Source: Bacteroidales bacterium | GTDB lineage: Bacteria; Bacteroidota; Bacteroidia; Bacteroidales; P3 | NCBI GenBank assembly: GCA_017522105.1 | Contig: JAFXAA010000017.1 | Coordinates: forward strand, 1 to 64,000 | DNA length: 64,000 nt | Direction of reading: 5' to 3' | Part shown: piece by piece, positions 1 through 8,070 of the stretch | Layout of the letters: each line of letters begins with the position of its first letter | How positions within the stretch are numbered: the stretch's first letter is position 1 | Position numbers and translations under genes: made by a program | Notes under the pieces: model-generated | Database searches by the model: none | What the model was told of the DNA's origin: nothing | Seen by the model: the letters and a program-made list of their open reading frames with translations, nothing else

Positions 1-1
1 C

Positions 2-1684
2 ATCTTCCGCGACCCGCGCTGGGGCCGCGGCATGGAGACCTACGGCGAAGACCCCTACCTCACCGCCATGATGGGCCTGGCCTGCGTCAACGGGCTACAA
101 AATTGGGACTCCGAGTTTTGGGCTGCTGGCAAAGCACTCTCTGCCGCCGCCTGCCTCAAACACTTCGCTGTGCATAGCGGCCCCGAAGGAGTGCGCCACG
201 AGTTCGACAGCCGCGTCAGCGACCGCGACCTGCGCACCACCTACCTGCCTGCCTTCGAGTACATCATCAAGAACAGCGATGTCCAGCAGGTGATGTGCGG
301 ATATAACCGCCTCAACGGCGAGCCCTGCTGCACCAACCGCCGCCTCTTCGACATCCTCCGCAATGAGTGGCACTACGACGGCATCCTCGTCACCGATTGC
401 TGGGCGCTGAACGACGCCTACGAGACCGACACCGTCATCCCCCGCCACCGCACCCACGCCACCGCCGCCCTCGCCTACGGTGACGCCTTCGGCCGCGAGG
501 TCGACCTCGAATGCGGCAGCGGCCTCCCCGCCTTGCGCGAAGCAGTCCAGCAAGGGCTCGTGCCCGAGAGCAAGGTCGATGAGCATGTGCGACGCATACT
601 CCGCACGCGCCTGCGTGTCACCGACGAACCCCGGCTAATCAACGACAGTGTGGATAGCGACCCTGACATACTACAACCATACACTCAAGGTATGGTGCTG
701 CTTAAGAACAACGGTGTGCTGCCGCTGAAGAAGAACGAGCACCTGCGCCTCGAAGGCCCCAACGCCTATGACAGCCTGATGCCTTTAGGCAACTATAACG
801 GCACTCCGCGCCACACCGTCACCATTGGTGAAGCATTGGGCAAATACCAACTCCTCAGCGCCGGCGATGGAAAGACGCTGGTATACGCCGGTGGCCTCAA
901 CCCCCAGCTCGAAGGCGAGGAGCTGACCGTGGAGAAGGAAGGTTTTTACCGCGGCGACCGCACCCTCATCGAACTGCCCAAGGAGCAGGTCGAGGAAATC
1001 AAGGCTTTCAAGGCACAAGGCTATCGCATAGTGCTTGTACTTTGCACAGGCTCGGCCATTGCTCTTGAGAATGTAATTGATGATTGCGATGCTGTATTGG
1101 TTGGTTGGTATGGTGGTGAGCTAATGGGTACGGCTGTTCACGAGCTGCTCTTTGGCCGTCGTGATGATTTCGGCCGCCTGCCTGTCACCTTCTACCGCTC
1201 CACCGACGACCTGCCCTCATTCGACGACTACGCCATGGCGGGCCGTACCTACCGCTACGCCGACCGCGAGCGCGTGGAGTTCCCCTTCGGCTACGGTCTC
1301 TCCTATTCCTTCCACCAGCTCTGGTGCGCCCCCGTCGTCGACGAGGCCGACTTCACCGTCAGCGGCCTTGTCAGCCAGTGCAACACAGACGCCCCCAATG
1401 CCCGCAACCACCGCACCGTAGTGCAGGTATATCTAAAAAACGAGAACGACAACGACGCACCCGTCAAACAGCTGATAGCCGTGTTGCCCGTCACCACCGT
1501 CGATTTCGACCATAAGGTGCCCTTCAAGATAGAGCTCGACCCCTTCTGGTTCCGCCAGTACAACCCCGCCACCGACCGTATGGAGGAACCCGCCGACGGC
1601 ACCCGCTTCACCCTCCAGGTGGGCTTCAGCAGCGACGACCGCGACCTCTTCGACTATCCCTTTATTTATCACAACAGAAAATGA
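2..1684 (+). CDS. Glycoside hydrolase family 3 beta-glycosidase, 5' end outside window
   Basis: The reading frame is open from base 2, so the N-terminal part of the (alpha/beta)8 barrel is missing. The visible part starts with the GH3 signature DPRWGRGMETYGEDPYL, followed by KHFAVHSGPE and by DGILVTDCW, whose Asp (codon at 395-397) is the expected retaining nucleophile. The second alpha/beta-sandwich domain (GSAIALENVID, GWYGGELMGTAVHELLFG) and a C-terminal fibronectin-III-like domain (VVQVYLKNENDND) follow. Family members of this architecture are mostly beta-xylosidases or beta-glucosidases; the substrate cannot be read here. The stop overlaps the ATG of the next gene (ATGA), which argues for co-translation with the alpha-L-fucosidase, as in a polysaccharide or mucin utilisation cluster. 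No susC/susD pair is visible. Confidence 0.93.
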   Translation: MFRDPRWGRGMETYGEDPYLTAMMGLACVNGLQNWDSEFWAAGKALSAAACLKHFAVHSGPEGVRHEFDSRVSDRDLRTTYLPAFEYIIKNSDVQQVMCGYNRLNGEPCCTNRRLFDILRNEWHYDGILVTDCWALNDAYETDTVIPRHRTHATAALAYGDAFGREVDLECGSGLPALREAVQQGLVPESKVDEHVRRILRTRLRVTDEPRLINDSVDSDPDILQPYTQGMVLLKNNGVLPLKKNEHLRLEGPNAYDSLMPLGNYNGTPRHTVTIGEALGKYQLLSAGDGKTLVYAGGLNPQLEGEELTVEKEGFYRGDRTLIELPKEQVEEIKAFKAQGYRIVLVLCTGSAIALENVIDDCDAVLVGWYGGELMGTAVHELLFGRRDDFGRLPVTFYRSTDDLPSFDDYAMAGRTYRYADRERVEFPFGYGLSYSFHQLWCAPVVDEADFTVSGLVSQCNTDAPNARNHRTVVQVYLKNENDNDAPVKQLIAVLPVTTVDFDHKVPFKIELDPFWFRQYNPATDRMEEPADGTRFTLQVGFSSDDRDLFDYPFIYHNRK

Positions 1685-2994
1685 GAAAAAACCTTCTGGC
1701 GGTAGCAATATTTACACTTTGCACTTTCATCATTCAACCTTCCCGTGCACAGCAGCACGACTCCATCCCCGAGAGCAACCCTGCCATTGTGCAGCGCATC
1801 GGCGAGTGGCAGGACCTGAAGTTCGGCTTCATGATGCACTGGGGCATCTACGCCCAATGGGGCACGGTGGAGAGCTGGAGCATCTGCAACGAGAGCTGGA
1901 TTGTGCGTGAGCGCATAGGCAGCGACGGACGCCCGATAAAAGGCACCAAGGACGGCGACTACTACCAGTACAAGCAGGCCTACCAGGCGCTCAACCGCAC
2001 CTTCAACCCTCGGCACTTCGCCCCTCAGCAGTGGGCCGCGGCAGCCAAGAACGCCGGCATGCGCTATCTCGTCTTCACCACCAAGCACCACGACGGCTAC
2101 TGCATGTTCGACAGTCGATACACCGACTACACCAGCATGCACAGCCCCGCCAAGACCGACTTCACACGCGCCATCGTCGACGCCTTCCGCAAGGAGAACA
2201 TGTGGATAGGCCTCTACTTCAGCAAGCCCGACTGGCACTGCGACGACTACTGGGCCCACGAATGGGCCACGCCTGACCGCAACGTCAACTACTCCATCGC
2301 CGACCATCCCGACCGCTGGCAGCGCTACCAGGAGTTCACCTACAACCAGATCCACGAGCTGACGCACAACTACGGCCCCGTGGACATCCTCTGGCTCGAC
2401 GGCGGCTGGGTGCGTCCGGCATGGAGCGTCAACGACGAGACACGCCCGTGGCTCGGCTGCAGCGGACAGGTACAGGAGCTGGACATGCACCGTCTGGCCT
2501 CCATAGCCCGCGAGCGCAACCCCCAGACCCTCATCGTTGACCGCAGCGTCGGCGGCCGCTACGAAAACTACCGCACCCCCGAGAAGCAGGTGCCGGACAC
2601 CCTCCTCCCCTACCCCTGGGAGACATGCATGACCATGGGCGACAGCTGGAGCTACGTGCCGGGCGACAACTACAAGAGCGTCAAGACCCTCATCCACATG
2701 CTCTGCGACGTGGTGGCCAAGGGTGGCAACCTGCTGCTCAACGTAGGCCCCGACGCCAACGGCAACCTGCCCGCCGAGGCCCTGCAGCGCATGGAGGCCA
2801 TCGGCCAATGGCTGCACAAGAACGGCCACGCCATCTACGGCACACGCCCCCTCTACCCCTACTGCGACGGCAACCGCCGCTACACCCAGAGCAGCGACGG
2901 CCGCCAACAGTACGAAATCACCCTCACCGACGAGGCACCCTACGCCACGGTCAGGAAGTTAAGCAGTCAAGAAGTTAAGAAGTTAAGGCAATAG
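1681..2994 (+). CDS. Secreted alpha-L-fucosidase, GH29
   Basis: A 437-residue protein with a signal peptide of about 23 residues (MRKNLLAVAIFTLCTFI...). GH29 hallmarks are FGFMMHWGIYAQWG (48-61), the KHHDGY substrate-binding motif (135-140) and DILWLDGGW, whose Asp240 matches the catalytic nucleophile. GGNLLLNVGPDANGNLP closes the barrel. It should release terminal alpha-L-fucose from host or plant glycans in the periplasm or at the surface. The gene overlaps the upstream GH3 gene by 4 nt, so the two form one operon. It lacks the extra C-terminal lectin-like domains of longer GH29 enzymes. The last dozen codons are made of an 8-bp tandem repeat (see 2955-2986), so the C-terminus is probably not ancestral. 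Confidence 0.94.
   Translation: MRKNLLAVAIFTLCTFIIQPSRAQQHDSIPESNPAIVQRIGEWQDLKFGFMMHWGIYAQWGTVESWSICNESWIVRERIGSDGRPIKGTKDGDYYQYKQAYQALNRTFNPRHFAPQQWAAAAKNAGMRYLVFTTKHHDGYCMFDSRYTDYTSMHSPAKTDFTRAIVDAFRKENMWIGLYFSKPDWHCDDYWAHEWATPDRNVNYSIADHPDRWQRYQEFTYNQIHELTHNYGPVDILWLDGGWVRPAWSVNDETRPWLGCSGQVQELDMHRLASIARERNPQTLIVDRSVGGRYENYRTPEKQVPDTLLPYPWETCMTMGDSWSYVPGDNYKSVKTLIHMLCDVVAKGGNLLLNVGPDANGNLPAEALQRMEAIGQWLHKNGHAIYGTRPLYPYCDGNRRYTQSSDGRQQYEITLTDEAPYATVRKLSSQEVKKLRQ
2955..2986 (+). repeat. Four 8-bp tandem units inside the fucosidase 3' end
   Basis: Units GAAGTTAA, GCAGTCAA, GAAGTTAA, GAAGTTAA run head to tail and encode the last residues (KLSSQEVKKLRQ) before TAG. They lie after all recognisable GH29 motifs. 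Confidence 0.8.
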
Positions 2995-2999
2995 CATTT

Positions 3000-3443
3000 A
3001 TGACCAAAGAAGACAAATACCGCAGCCTGCTGCCGCAGGTGAAAGCCCTCTGCGAGGGTGAAGACGACATGATTGCCAAGATGGCCAACGTGGCTGCGCT
3101 TCTTCACACGGAGTTCGGCTTCTGGTGGACGGGCTTCTACCGCGTCGTCAACAACGAACTGCTGCTGGGCCCCTTCCAAGGGCCGCTGGCCTGCGTGCAT
3201 ATCGGCTACGGCAAAGGTGTCTGCGGCACAGCGTGGAAGGAACGCCGCGCCGTCGTGGTACCCGATGTAGAGGAATTCCCCGGCCATATAGCCTGCAGCA
3301 GCGAGAGCCGCAGCGAGATAGTGGTGCCTATGTACAACAAGGACGGCGAAGTCATCGCCGTCCTTGACATCGACAGTCGTGAGCTCGGCACTTTCGACGA
3401 CACCGACGCCCACTGGCTGGCGCAGATAGTGGCACTTATTTAA
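3000..3443 (+). CDS. msrC: Free methionine-(R)-sulfoxide reductase, GAF domain
   Basis: A single GAF-domain protein of 147 residues, the normal size for fRMsr. The three conserved cysteines are present: Cys65 (GPLACVHI), Cys75 (GKGVCGTAW) and Cys99 (GHIACSSESRSEIVVP). The enzyme reduces free methionine-R-sulfoxide in the cytoplasm, with thioredoxin as reductant in characterised members. It starts 5 nt after the fucosidase stop, so it may be read from the same transcript, although the function is housekeeping oxidative-stress repair. Its last 8 bp overlap the stop of the convergent minus-strand oxidoreductase, leaving no room for a terminator between them. Confidence 0.93.
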   Translation: MTKEDKYRSLLPQVKALCEGEDDMIAKMANVAALLHTEFGFWWTGFYRVVNNELLLGPFQGPLACVHIGYGKGVCGTAWKERRAVVVPDVEEFPGHIACSSESRSEIVVPMYNKDGEVIAVLDIDSRELGTFDDTDAHWLAQIVALI

Positions 3444-6400
3444 ACGCGTTCTCGCTCAAGCCGTGACCGCTGAGGGCCAGGTCTTTCATATAGCCCGGCA
3501 CCTCGCGCCCCAAATACTTGTCCACATACAGCTTGGCCAGATACTGCCCCAGCATGAAGCCGTGGCCGCGCAGGCCTGTGAGCAGCCCCACCTCGGGGTC
3601 CACTATATAACGCGGCTCGGTGTAGCGCCCGGCCCAGCAGGCCAGGAAGCTCACCTCCTTCAAGCCAGGCAGCCACTCGGCGAAGACTTGGCTGACAATC
3701 TCAAGGAACTCCTTGCTGTTGTACTTTATGTTCTGGCGCGCCTCGTAGGCGTCGGTGTCGGGGCTGGCGCAGCCTATGATCTGGCCCGTGTGCTCAAACT
3801 GCTGCCCATAGACGGCGCTGAAGCCCTTGTAGTGGCGACGGTCGATAATCATGTCCAGCGCACCGCCGTTGGGACCCATCAAGGGCAGACGTCTCGTAAT
3901 GAAAGCCTGGTGCTTCACGGGATAGAGCCCCGTGTCGATGCCCAGCATGTCGGTGAACCGCTCGGCGCCCCACCCCATGGCATTGACGAAGTGGCCGCAG
4001 GTGTACTCAACATATTTGCCTTCGTGGTCGCGTACCAGCGCCACCACCTTGTCGCCCTTGCGCCACACACTCAGCAACTCGGTGTCCTCATAGTAACGTC
4101 CACCCAGCGACACGCCGATGCCGCGGATATAGTCGATGACGCGTCCCGGCGTAGCCTGCCAGCAATCGCGCGTGATGAGGGCGTGGCTGTAGGTGTCGCG
4201 CGTGTCATCCCACAGTGGCGATATCTCCTTCTTGAAGTCCTTGCGGTCAATCATATAGGCGTCGCTCCAGGCGCGGCTGGCGTCGAGGGCGCGGTAGGTG
4301 GCCTCGTCGTGCACCAGGTTCACGTAGTGCGTGGGCTTGTAGTTGATGTTGTGCACCGCCTGTATGCTTTTGAATATCTCGTGGCTGTGCTGTGCTATGT
4401 CGGCGATGTCGGGGTTGCTGAACGCCGGGCGTCCGCCGCCGATGTTGCGCCATGAGGCGCCACGGCTCCAGTTCACCATCACGGGCTTCATGCCAGCCTC
4501 GCTGAAGTAGCGGAACAGGCCGCTGCCCGCTATGCCGCCGCCGGCGATGAACACCTGCACCTCCTCGCGGCGCACGTCGTTTCCCTTCGGGAAGACATAC
4601 ACCTCCTTGCGCCCTTCGGTGTACACGTCGCCCAGCGTCACCTGGTTGCTCAGCGGCGCGCGCGGCGTGGCCTCGCCGGTGAGTTCTATGCCGTGCGAAC
4701 GCAGCAGACCACGGGCACGCGCTATGCAGCGCTTGCCGCGGCATGGTCCCATGCCCATGCGCGTGATATGCTTCAGCTCGTCGACCGAGATATACTTGCG
4801 GTCGCCCACAGCGGCAAGCACCTGCTCGTCGCTGATGTCCTCGCAGTGGCACACATAGGTGACTGCACTATTGTGCGAGCATGCGACCGAGTCAGCGGCA
4901 CCCCCACAATCACACATTCCCGCTTTCCCGCTTTCCGGGTAGCGGTCTTTCCGTATGAAACCTTTGACGTCGGTAATCCTCCCATTCTCCTCCTTCCACT
5001 TTCCGCTCTCCACTTTCACCCGCGCCACATTGGTCTTGTTCTCTTTCCTCATCACCTTCTCCACAACACCCTCGCCGATCCGGCGCCCGTCGTTGTCCAC
5101 CAGCCACACCTCGGCACCTTCCTCCACCTCATACTCTATTGGCAGGAAGCACCAGTCCTTCTGCATGTTGTAGCCGAAGATAGCCAGACCAGGACAGTGG
5201 TTGACGCACTCCATGCAGCCTATGCACTTGTCATAGTCCACCGTCGGCGTACTGCTGGTGGTGGGCTTGCTGATGGCCCCCTGCGGACAGCTGAAGGTGC
5301 AGGGGTTGCAGGCAAAGCCGTAGAGGCAGTCGAGCTGCACGAAAGGCTTGGCGGCCATGCGCTCGGCGCTGGGCAGGTTGGGCTTGTCGAGCAGGCGCAC
5401 AGGGTGCTGCTGCGAGTCAATGTACTGGCGCGAGATGTCAAGGTACTCGTCATAGTTGAAGCGCAGTCCCATCTCCTGGGCGATCTCGTAGGCGGCCTGG
5501 CGTCCGCGCAGCACCGCACTGGTGCCCTCGCCGATGCGCACCGCATCGCCCGCGCCGTAGACGCGGTGACCGAAGAGTTCCTTGCCCTTCACCAGCAGCT
5601 GGTTGTCGGGCACCAGTCCAGTGCAGATATTGATGATGTCGATGTCGCCGACGACCTGCTCGGTGCCGGGCACAGGCTTGAAGTTCTCGCATCGCGCGAT
5701 GACGGCCCCCGTGATGCCCGTCATGTCCTTGTTGGGAATGGCGCGCACCAAGGTGTAGCCCGTCATGATGGGTATGCCCAGCCTCCGCACGCGGTTGGCC
5801 TGCACCGGGAAACCACCCTCCCTGGGCTGCGCCTCGATGATGGCCTTGATGGTGGCGCCGGCCTGCACAGCCTGATAGGAGGTGAGGTAGCCTATGTTGC
5901 CAGCTCCCACCGTGAGCACCCGTTTCCCCAGCAGGGTGTGCTCCTGGTTCATCATCTTCTGGAACACGGCGGCGGTATACACCCCCGGCACATCGTCATT
6001 CTCGAAAGCCGGCATGAAAGGCACCGCGCCGGCAGCCACCACCAGGTGCTGCGCGTCGACGTAGGCCATCTGCCCGTTGACGACATTCTTCACCGCAATG
6101 CGCGGACCTTCCAGAATATCCCAGACGGTAGTGTTCAGCAAGATGCCGCCATCAGCGGCAGCCTCGGCGTCCTCCGCGGACACGCCGCCGGCCAGCGTCT
6201 TGGCGATGTCGAAACCGCGCATGCCGCCGTACCTCTTCTCGCGCTCGAAGAAGAAGAACTGGTGCGTCTGCATGTTGAACTGGCCACCGATGCGCGGGTT
6301 GCTGTCAATCACCAGGCAGTCGATGCCGAACTTCTGCAGCTGCTCGCGGCAGGCCAGGCCCGCAGGCCCCGCGCCGACGATGGCCACTGTGGTCTTGTAC

Positions 6401-6753
6401 ACGGCCACGGCCTGCGCCTCCTGCGGACGCTGTGGCGGCTCGAAGGTCACGCCCGGCAGGTCGGCCTCATGGGCTATGGTGCGCACCTCGTGCACACCGT
6501 CCACCGGCGTGATGCAGATACGGCGCACACGCCCGTCGACGAGCATCTCGCAGGCTCCGCACTTGCCTATGCCGCACTCCAGCGACCGGTTGCGTCCCTG
6601 CAGCGAATGGCTGTGCACAGGGAAGCCAGCCTCGTGCAGCGCCTTGGCTATAGTGTAGCCCTTGCGACCCAACACTTTATGGCCTTCAAACAGAAACTCG
6701 ACCACTTCGGTCTGCGGAATGTCCAAAATCGGATGTTTGGTGATTTGGTACAT
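3436..6753 (-). CDS. Multi-domain FeS/FAD oxidoreductase, HcnA-HcnB-HcnC-like fusion
   Basis: A 1105-residue protein. Domain order: (1) a [2Fe-2S] domain with Cys60, 65, 68 and 80 (CGIGKCGAC), as in HcnA and the sarcosine oxidase alpha N-terminus; (2) a pyridine-nucleotide/FAD domain with GAGPAG at 127-132; (3) two [4Fe-4S] ferredoxin motifs (CLYGFACNPCTFSCP, CIGCMECVNHCP); (4) a BFD-like [2Fe-2S] domain (VCHCEDISDEQ, GPCRGKRC); (5) a C-terminal DAO-type FAD amine oxidase domain beginning VFIAGGGIAGSG. The parts correspond to separate subunits of HCN synthase or dye-linked proline/hydroxyproline dehydrogenases, so oxidation of an amino or imino acid with electron transfer through FeS centres is inferred. 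The substrate is unknown. The linker between domains 3 and 4 carries repeat-derived sequence (see 4919-5020). Confidence 0.85.
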   Translation of the reverse strand: MYQITKHPILDIPQTEVVEFLFEGHKVLGRKGYTIAKALHEAGFPVHSHSLQGRNRSLECGIGKCGACEMLVDGRVRRICITPVDGVHEVRTIAHEADLPGVTFEPPQRPQEAQAVAVYKTTVAIVGAGPAGLACREQLQKFGIDCLVIDSNPRIGGQFNMQTHQFFFFEREKRYGGMRGFDIAKTLAGGVSAEDAEAAADGGILLNTTVWDILEGPRIAVKNVVNGQMAYVDAQHLVVAAGAVPFMPAFENDDVPGVYTAAVFQKMMNQEHTLLGKRVLTVGAGNIGYLTSYQAVQAGATIKAIIEAQPREGGFPVQANRVRRLGIPIMTGYTLVRAIPNKDMTGITGAVIARCENFKPVPGTEQVVGDIDIINICTGLVPDNQLLVKGKELFGHRVYGAGDAVRIGEGTSAVLRGRQAAYEIAQEMGLRFNYDEYLDISRQYIDSQQHPVRLLDKPNLPSAERMAAKPFVQLDCLYGFACNPCTFSCPQGAISKPTTSSTPTVDYDKCIGCMECVNHCPGLAIFGYNMQKDWCFLPIEYEVEEGAEVWLVDNDGRRIGEGVVEKVMRKENKTNVARVKVESGKWKEENGRITDVKGFIRKDRYPESGKAGMCDCGGAADSVACSHNSAVTYVCHCEDISDEQVLAAVGDRKYISVDELKHITRMGMGPCRGKRCIARARGLLRSHGIELTGEATPRAPLSNQVTLGDVYTEGRKEVYVFPKGNDVRREEVQVFIAGGGIAGSGLFRYFSEAGMKPVMVNWSRGASWRNIGGGRPAFSNPDIADIAQHSHEIFKSIQAVHNINYKPTHYVNLVHDEATYRALDASRAWSDAYMIDRKDFKKEISPLWDDTRDTYSHALITRDCWQATPGRVIDYIRGIGVSLGGRYYEDTELLSVWRKGDKVVALVRDHEGKYVEYTCGHFVNAMGWGAERFTDMLGIDTGLYPVKHQAFITRRLPLMGPNGGALDMIIDRRHYKGFSAVYGQQFEHTGQIIGCASPDTDAYEARQNIKYNSKEFLEIVSQVFAEWLPGLKEVSFLACWAGRYTEPRYIVDPEVGLLTGLRGHGFMLGQYLAKLYVDKYLGREVPGYMKDLALSGHGLSENAFK
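4919..5020 (-). repeat. Short tandem repeats inserted in the oxidoreductase linker
   Basis: Two arrays lie in frame. At 4919-4936 the 9-mer CCCGCTTTC occurs twice. At about 4985-5020 the minus strand reads GTGGAGAGCGGAAAGTGGAA, a run of 7-mers of type GYGGAAA, coding KVESGKWKEENG. They fall in a low-complexity linker between the ferredoxin and BFD-like domains. The same 7-mer type is found in tilS (44113-44146). Confidence 0.65.
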
Positions 6754-6811
6754 AATGTATGTGTTTATGGATTAATAGTTTGTCTGCAATAGTGCTTCAC
6801 AATCGACTCTG

Positions 6812-6843
6812 CAAAGTTAAAATAATTTTGAAACAAAAGCAAA
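6812..6843 (-). promoter_or_regulatory. Promoter for the multi-domain oxidoreductase
   Basis: On the minus strand the -7 element TAACTTTG (6812-6819) lies 20 bp downstream of TTTG (6840-6843), a good match to the Bacteroidetes consensus. It leaves a leader of about 50 nt before the ATG at 6753. Confidence 0.6.
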
Positions 6844-6893
6844 TTATTTTTCAACAACCGCCCCTCCACCACCTCCTCTTCCACACCCTCGTT

Positions 6894-7076
6894 CCCCCAC
6901 CCCTCCCCACCGGAGCCCCTACGGCATTTCTTCAGTAGTTCTTCAGTAGTTCTTCAGTAGTTCTTCAGTCAAACACTGAAGAACTACTGAAGAACTACTG
7001 AAGAAGTTCCGTCGCCTCCGCGACGGAACTACGCCCCTCGGCGGAAGAACGGCCGCAGGGGCTCCGGTGGGGAGGC
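6894..7076. repeat. Dispersed 11-bp-unit hairpin element, copy A
   Basis: The 463 bp between the divergent oxidoreductase and peptidase genes hold no gene but this element. Units TTCTTCAGTAG repeat from 6928; 6939-6969 and 6975-7005 form a perfect 31-bp inverted repeat around the loop CAAAC. Outside it, CACCGGAGCCCC near 6909 is mirrored by GGGGCTCCGGTG near 7059. A second small hairpin (GTTCCGTCG / CGACGGAAC) lies at about 7006-7029. The left flank is pyrimidine-rich and the right flank purine-rich. Confidence 0.85.
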
Positions 7077-7216
7077 GGAGAGGACGCGGAGAGGGAGCAT
7101 GAGAAAAGCGCACACTTACCGACCTGGTCATGAAGCCGATAGACGAAAAAGCACAGCCGCTACACAATAATATCGGCGCACGCGCGTTATTAAGGACAGC
7201 AACAAAAAACACTACC

Positions 7217-8068
7217 ATGGATTTAAGAGGAAGACGACAAAGCACGAATTTCGAGGACCGTCGCGGCAAAGGCGGCGGCAAGATAGCCGGACTGGGCATC
7301 GGCGGCGTAATCATAGCAGGCCTGATTGCCCTGTTCCTCGGCGGCAACCCCGCCGAGGTGGTGCAGCAGCTCGGCAGCCAGACGATGCAGACCGAAGAGT
7401 ACACCCCCACGGCACAGGAAGAGGAGCTCAAGACCTTCGCCCTGCAGATACTGGCATCGACGGAGGATGTGTGGGCTGACCAGTTCAAGCGCATGGGCCT
7501 CACCTACCGCGCACCCAAGCTGGTGATATTCAAAGGCTCGGTGCAGAGCGGCTGCGGCAGCGCCAGCTCCTCGGTGGGACCCTTCTACTGCTCGGCCGAC
7601 GAGTGCGTCTACCTCGACCTGGACTTCTTCAACGAGATGCCGCAGAGCCTCGGCGCCGGTGGCGACTTCGCCTATGCCTACGTCATAGCCCACGAGGTGG
7701 GGCACCACGTGGAGCACCTGCTCGGCACCCTCGACCAGGCCCACAGCCAGATGGCCCGCATGAACGACACCGAGAAGAACCGCATGAGCGTGCGCATCGA
7801 GCTGCTGGCGGACTACTATGCCGGCGTGTGGGGCCACCACGAGAACCGCATGTTCGGCTCGCTGCAGGACGGCGACCTTGAAGAGGCTATAGGTGCGGCG
7901 CAGAAGATCGGCGACGACTACCTGCAGAAGCGCGCCCGCGGCCAGGTGATGCCCGAGAGCTTCACCCACGGCACATCGGCGCAGCGCGTGAAATGGCTCC
8001 GCAAAGGACTCACGTCGGGCGACGTGCGCGGCGGCGACACCTTCTCACAGAACTACAACCAGCTGTAA
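7217..8068 (+). CDS. Neutral zinc metallopeptidase (YpfJ/Zn_peptidase family)
   Basis: A 283-residue protein starting MDLRGRRQSTNFEDRRG, the usual N-terminus of this family; I chose the ATG at 7217 rather than an in-frame ATG at 7130 because the family begins with this motif. One membrane segment (IAGLGIGGVIIAGLIALFLGG) anchors it, leaving a periplasmic catalytic domain with the zinc motif HEVGHH. Other conserved parts are the SGCGSASSSVGPFYC and VYLDLDFF stretches before the motif and ELLADYYAGVWGHH after it. The physiological substrate of the family is not established. The stop is followed after 2 nt by the LD-carboxypeptidase gene, so the two are probably co-transcribed. Confidence 0.93.
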   Translation: MDLRGRRQSTNFEDRRGKGGGKIAGLGIGGVIIAGLIALFLGGNPAEVVQQLGSQTMQTEEYTPTAQEEELKTFALQILASTEDVWADQFKRMGLTYRAPKLVIFKGSVQSGCGSASSSVGPFYCSADECVYLDLDFFNEMPQSLGAGGDFAYAYVIAHEVGHHVEHLLGTLDQAHSQMARMNDTEKNRMSVRIELLADYYAGVWGHHENRMFGSLQDGDLEEAIGAAQKIGDDYLQKRARGQVMPESFTHGTSAQRVKWLRKGLTSGDVRGGDTFSQNYNQL

Positions 8069-8070
8069 GC

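Noticed and set aside
4693..6792. A 699-codon open frame on plus opposite the multi-domain oxidoreductase
   Set aside because: It mirrors the GC-rich third positions of the real gene; the translation is low in complexity (His, Val, Ala, Arg) and matches no family, while the minus frame has clear FeS and FAD motifs.
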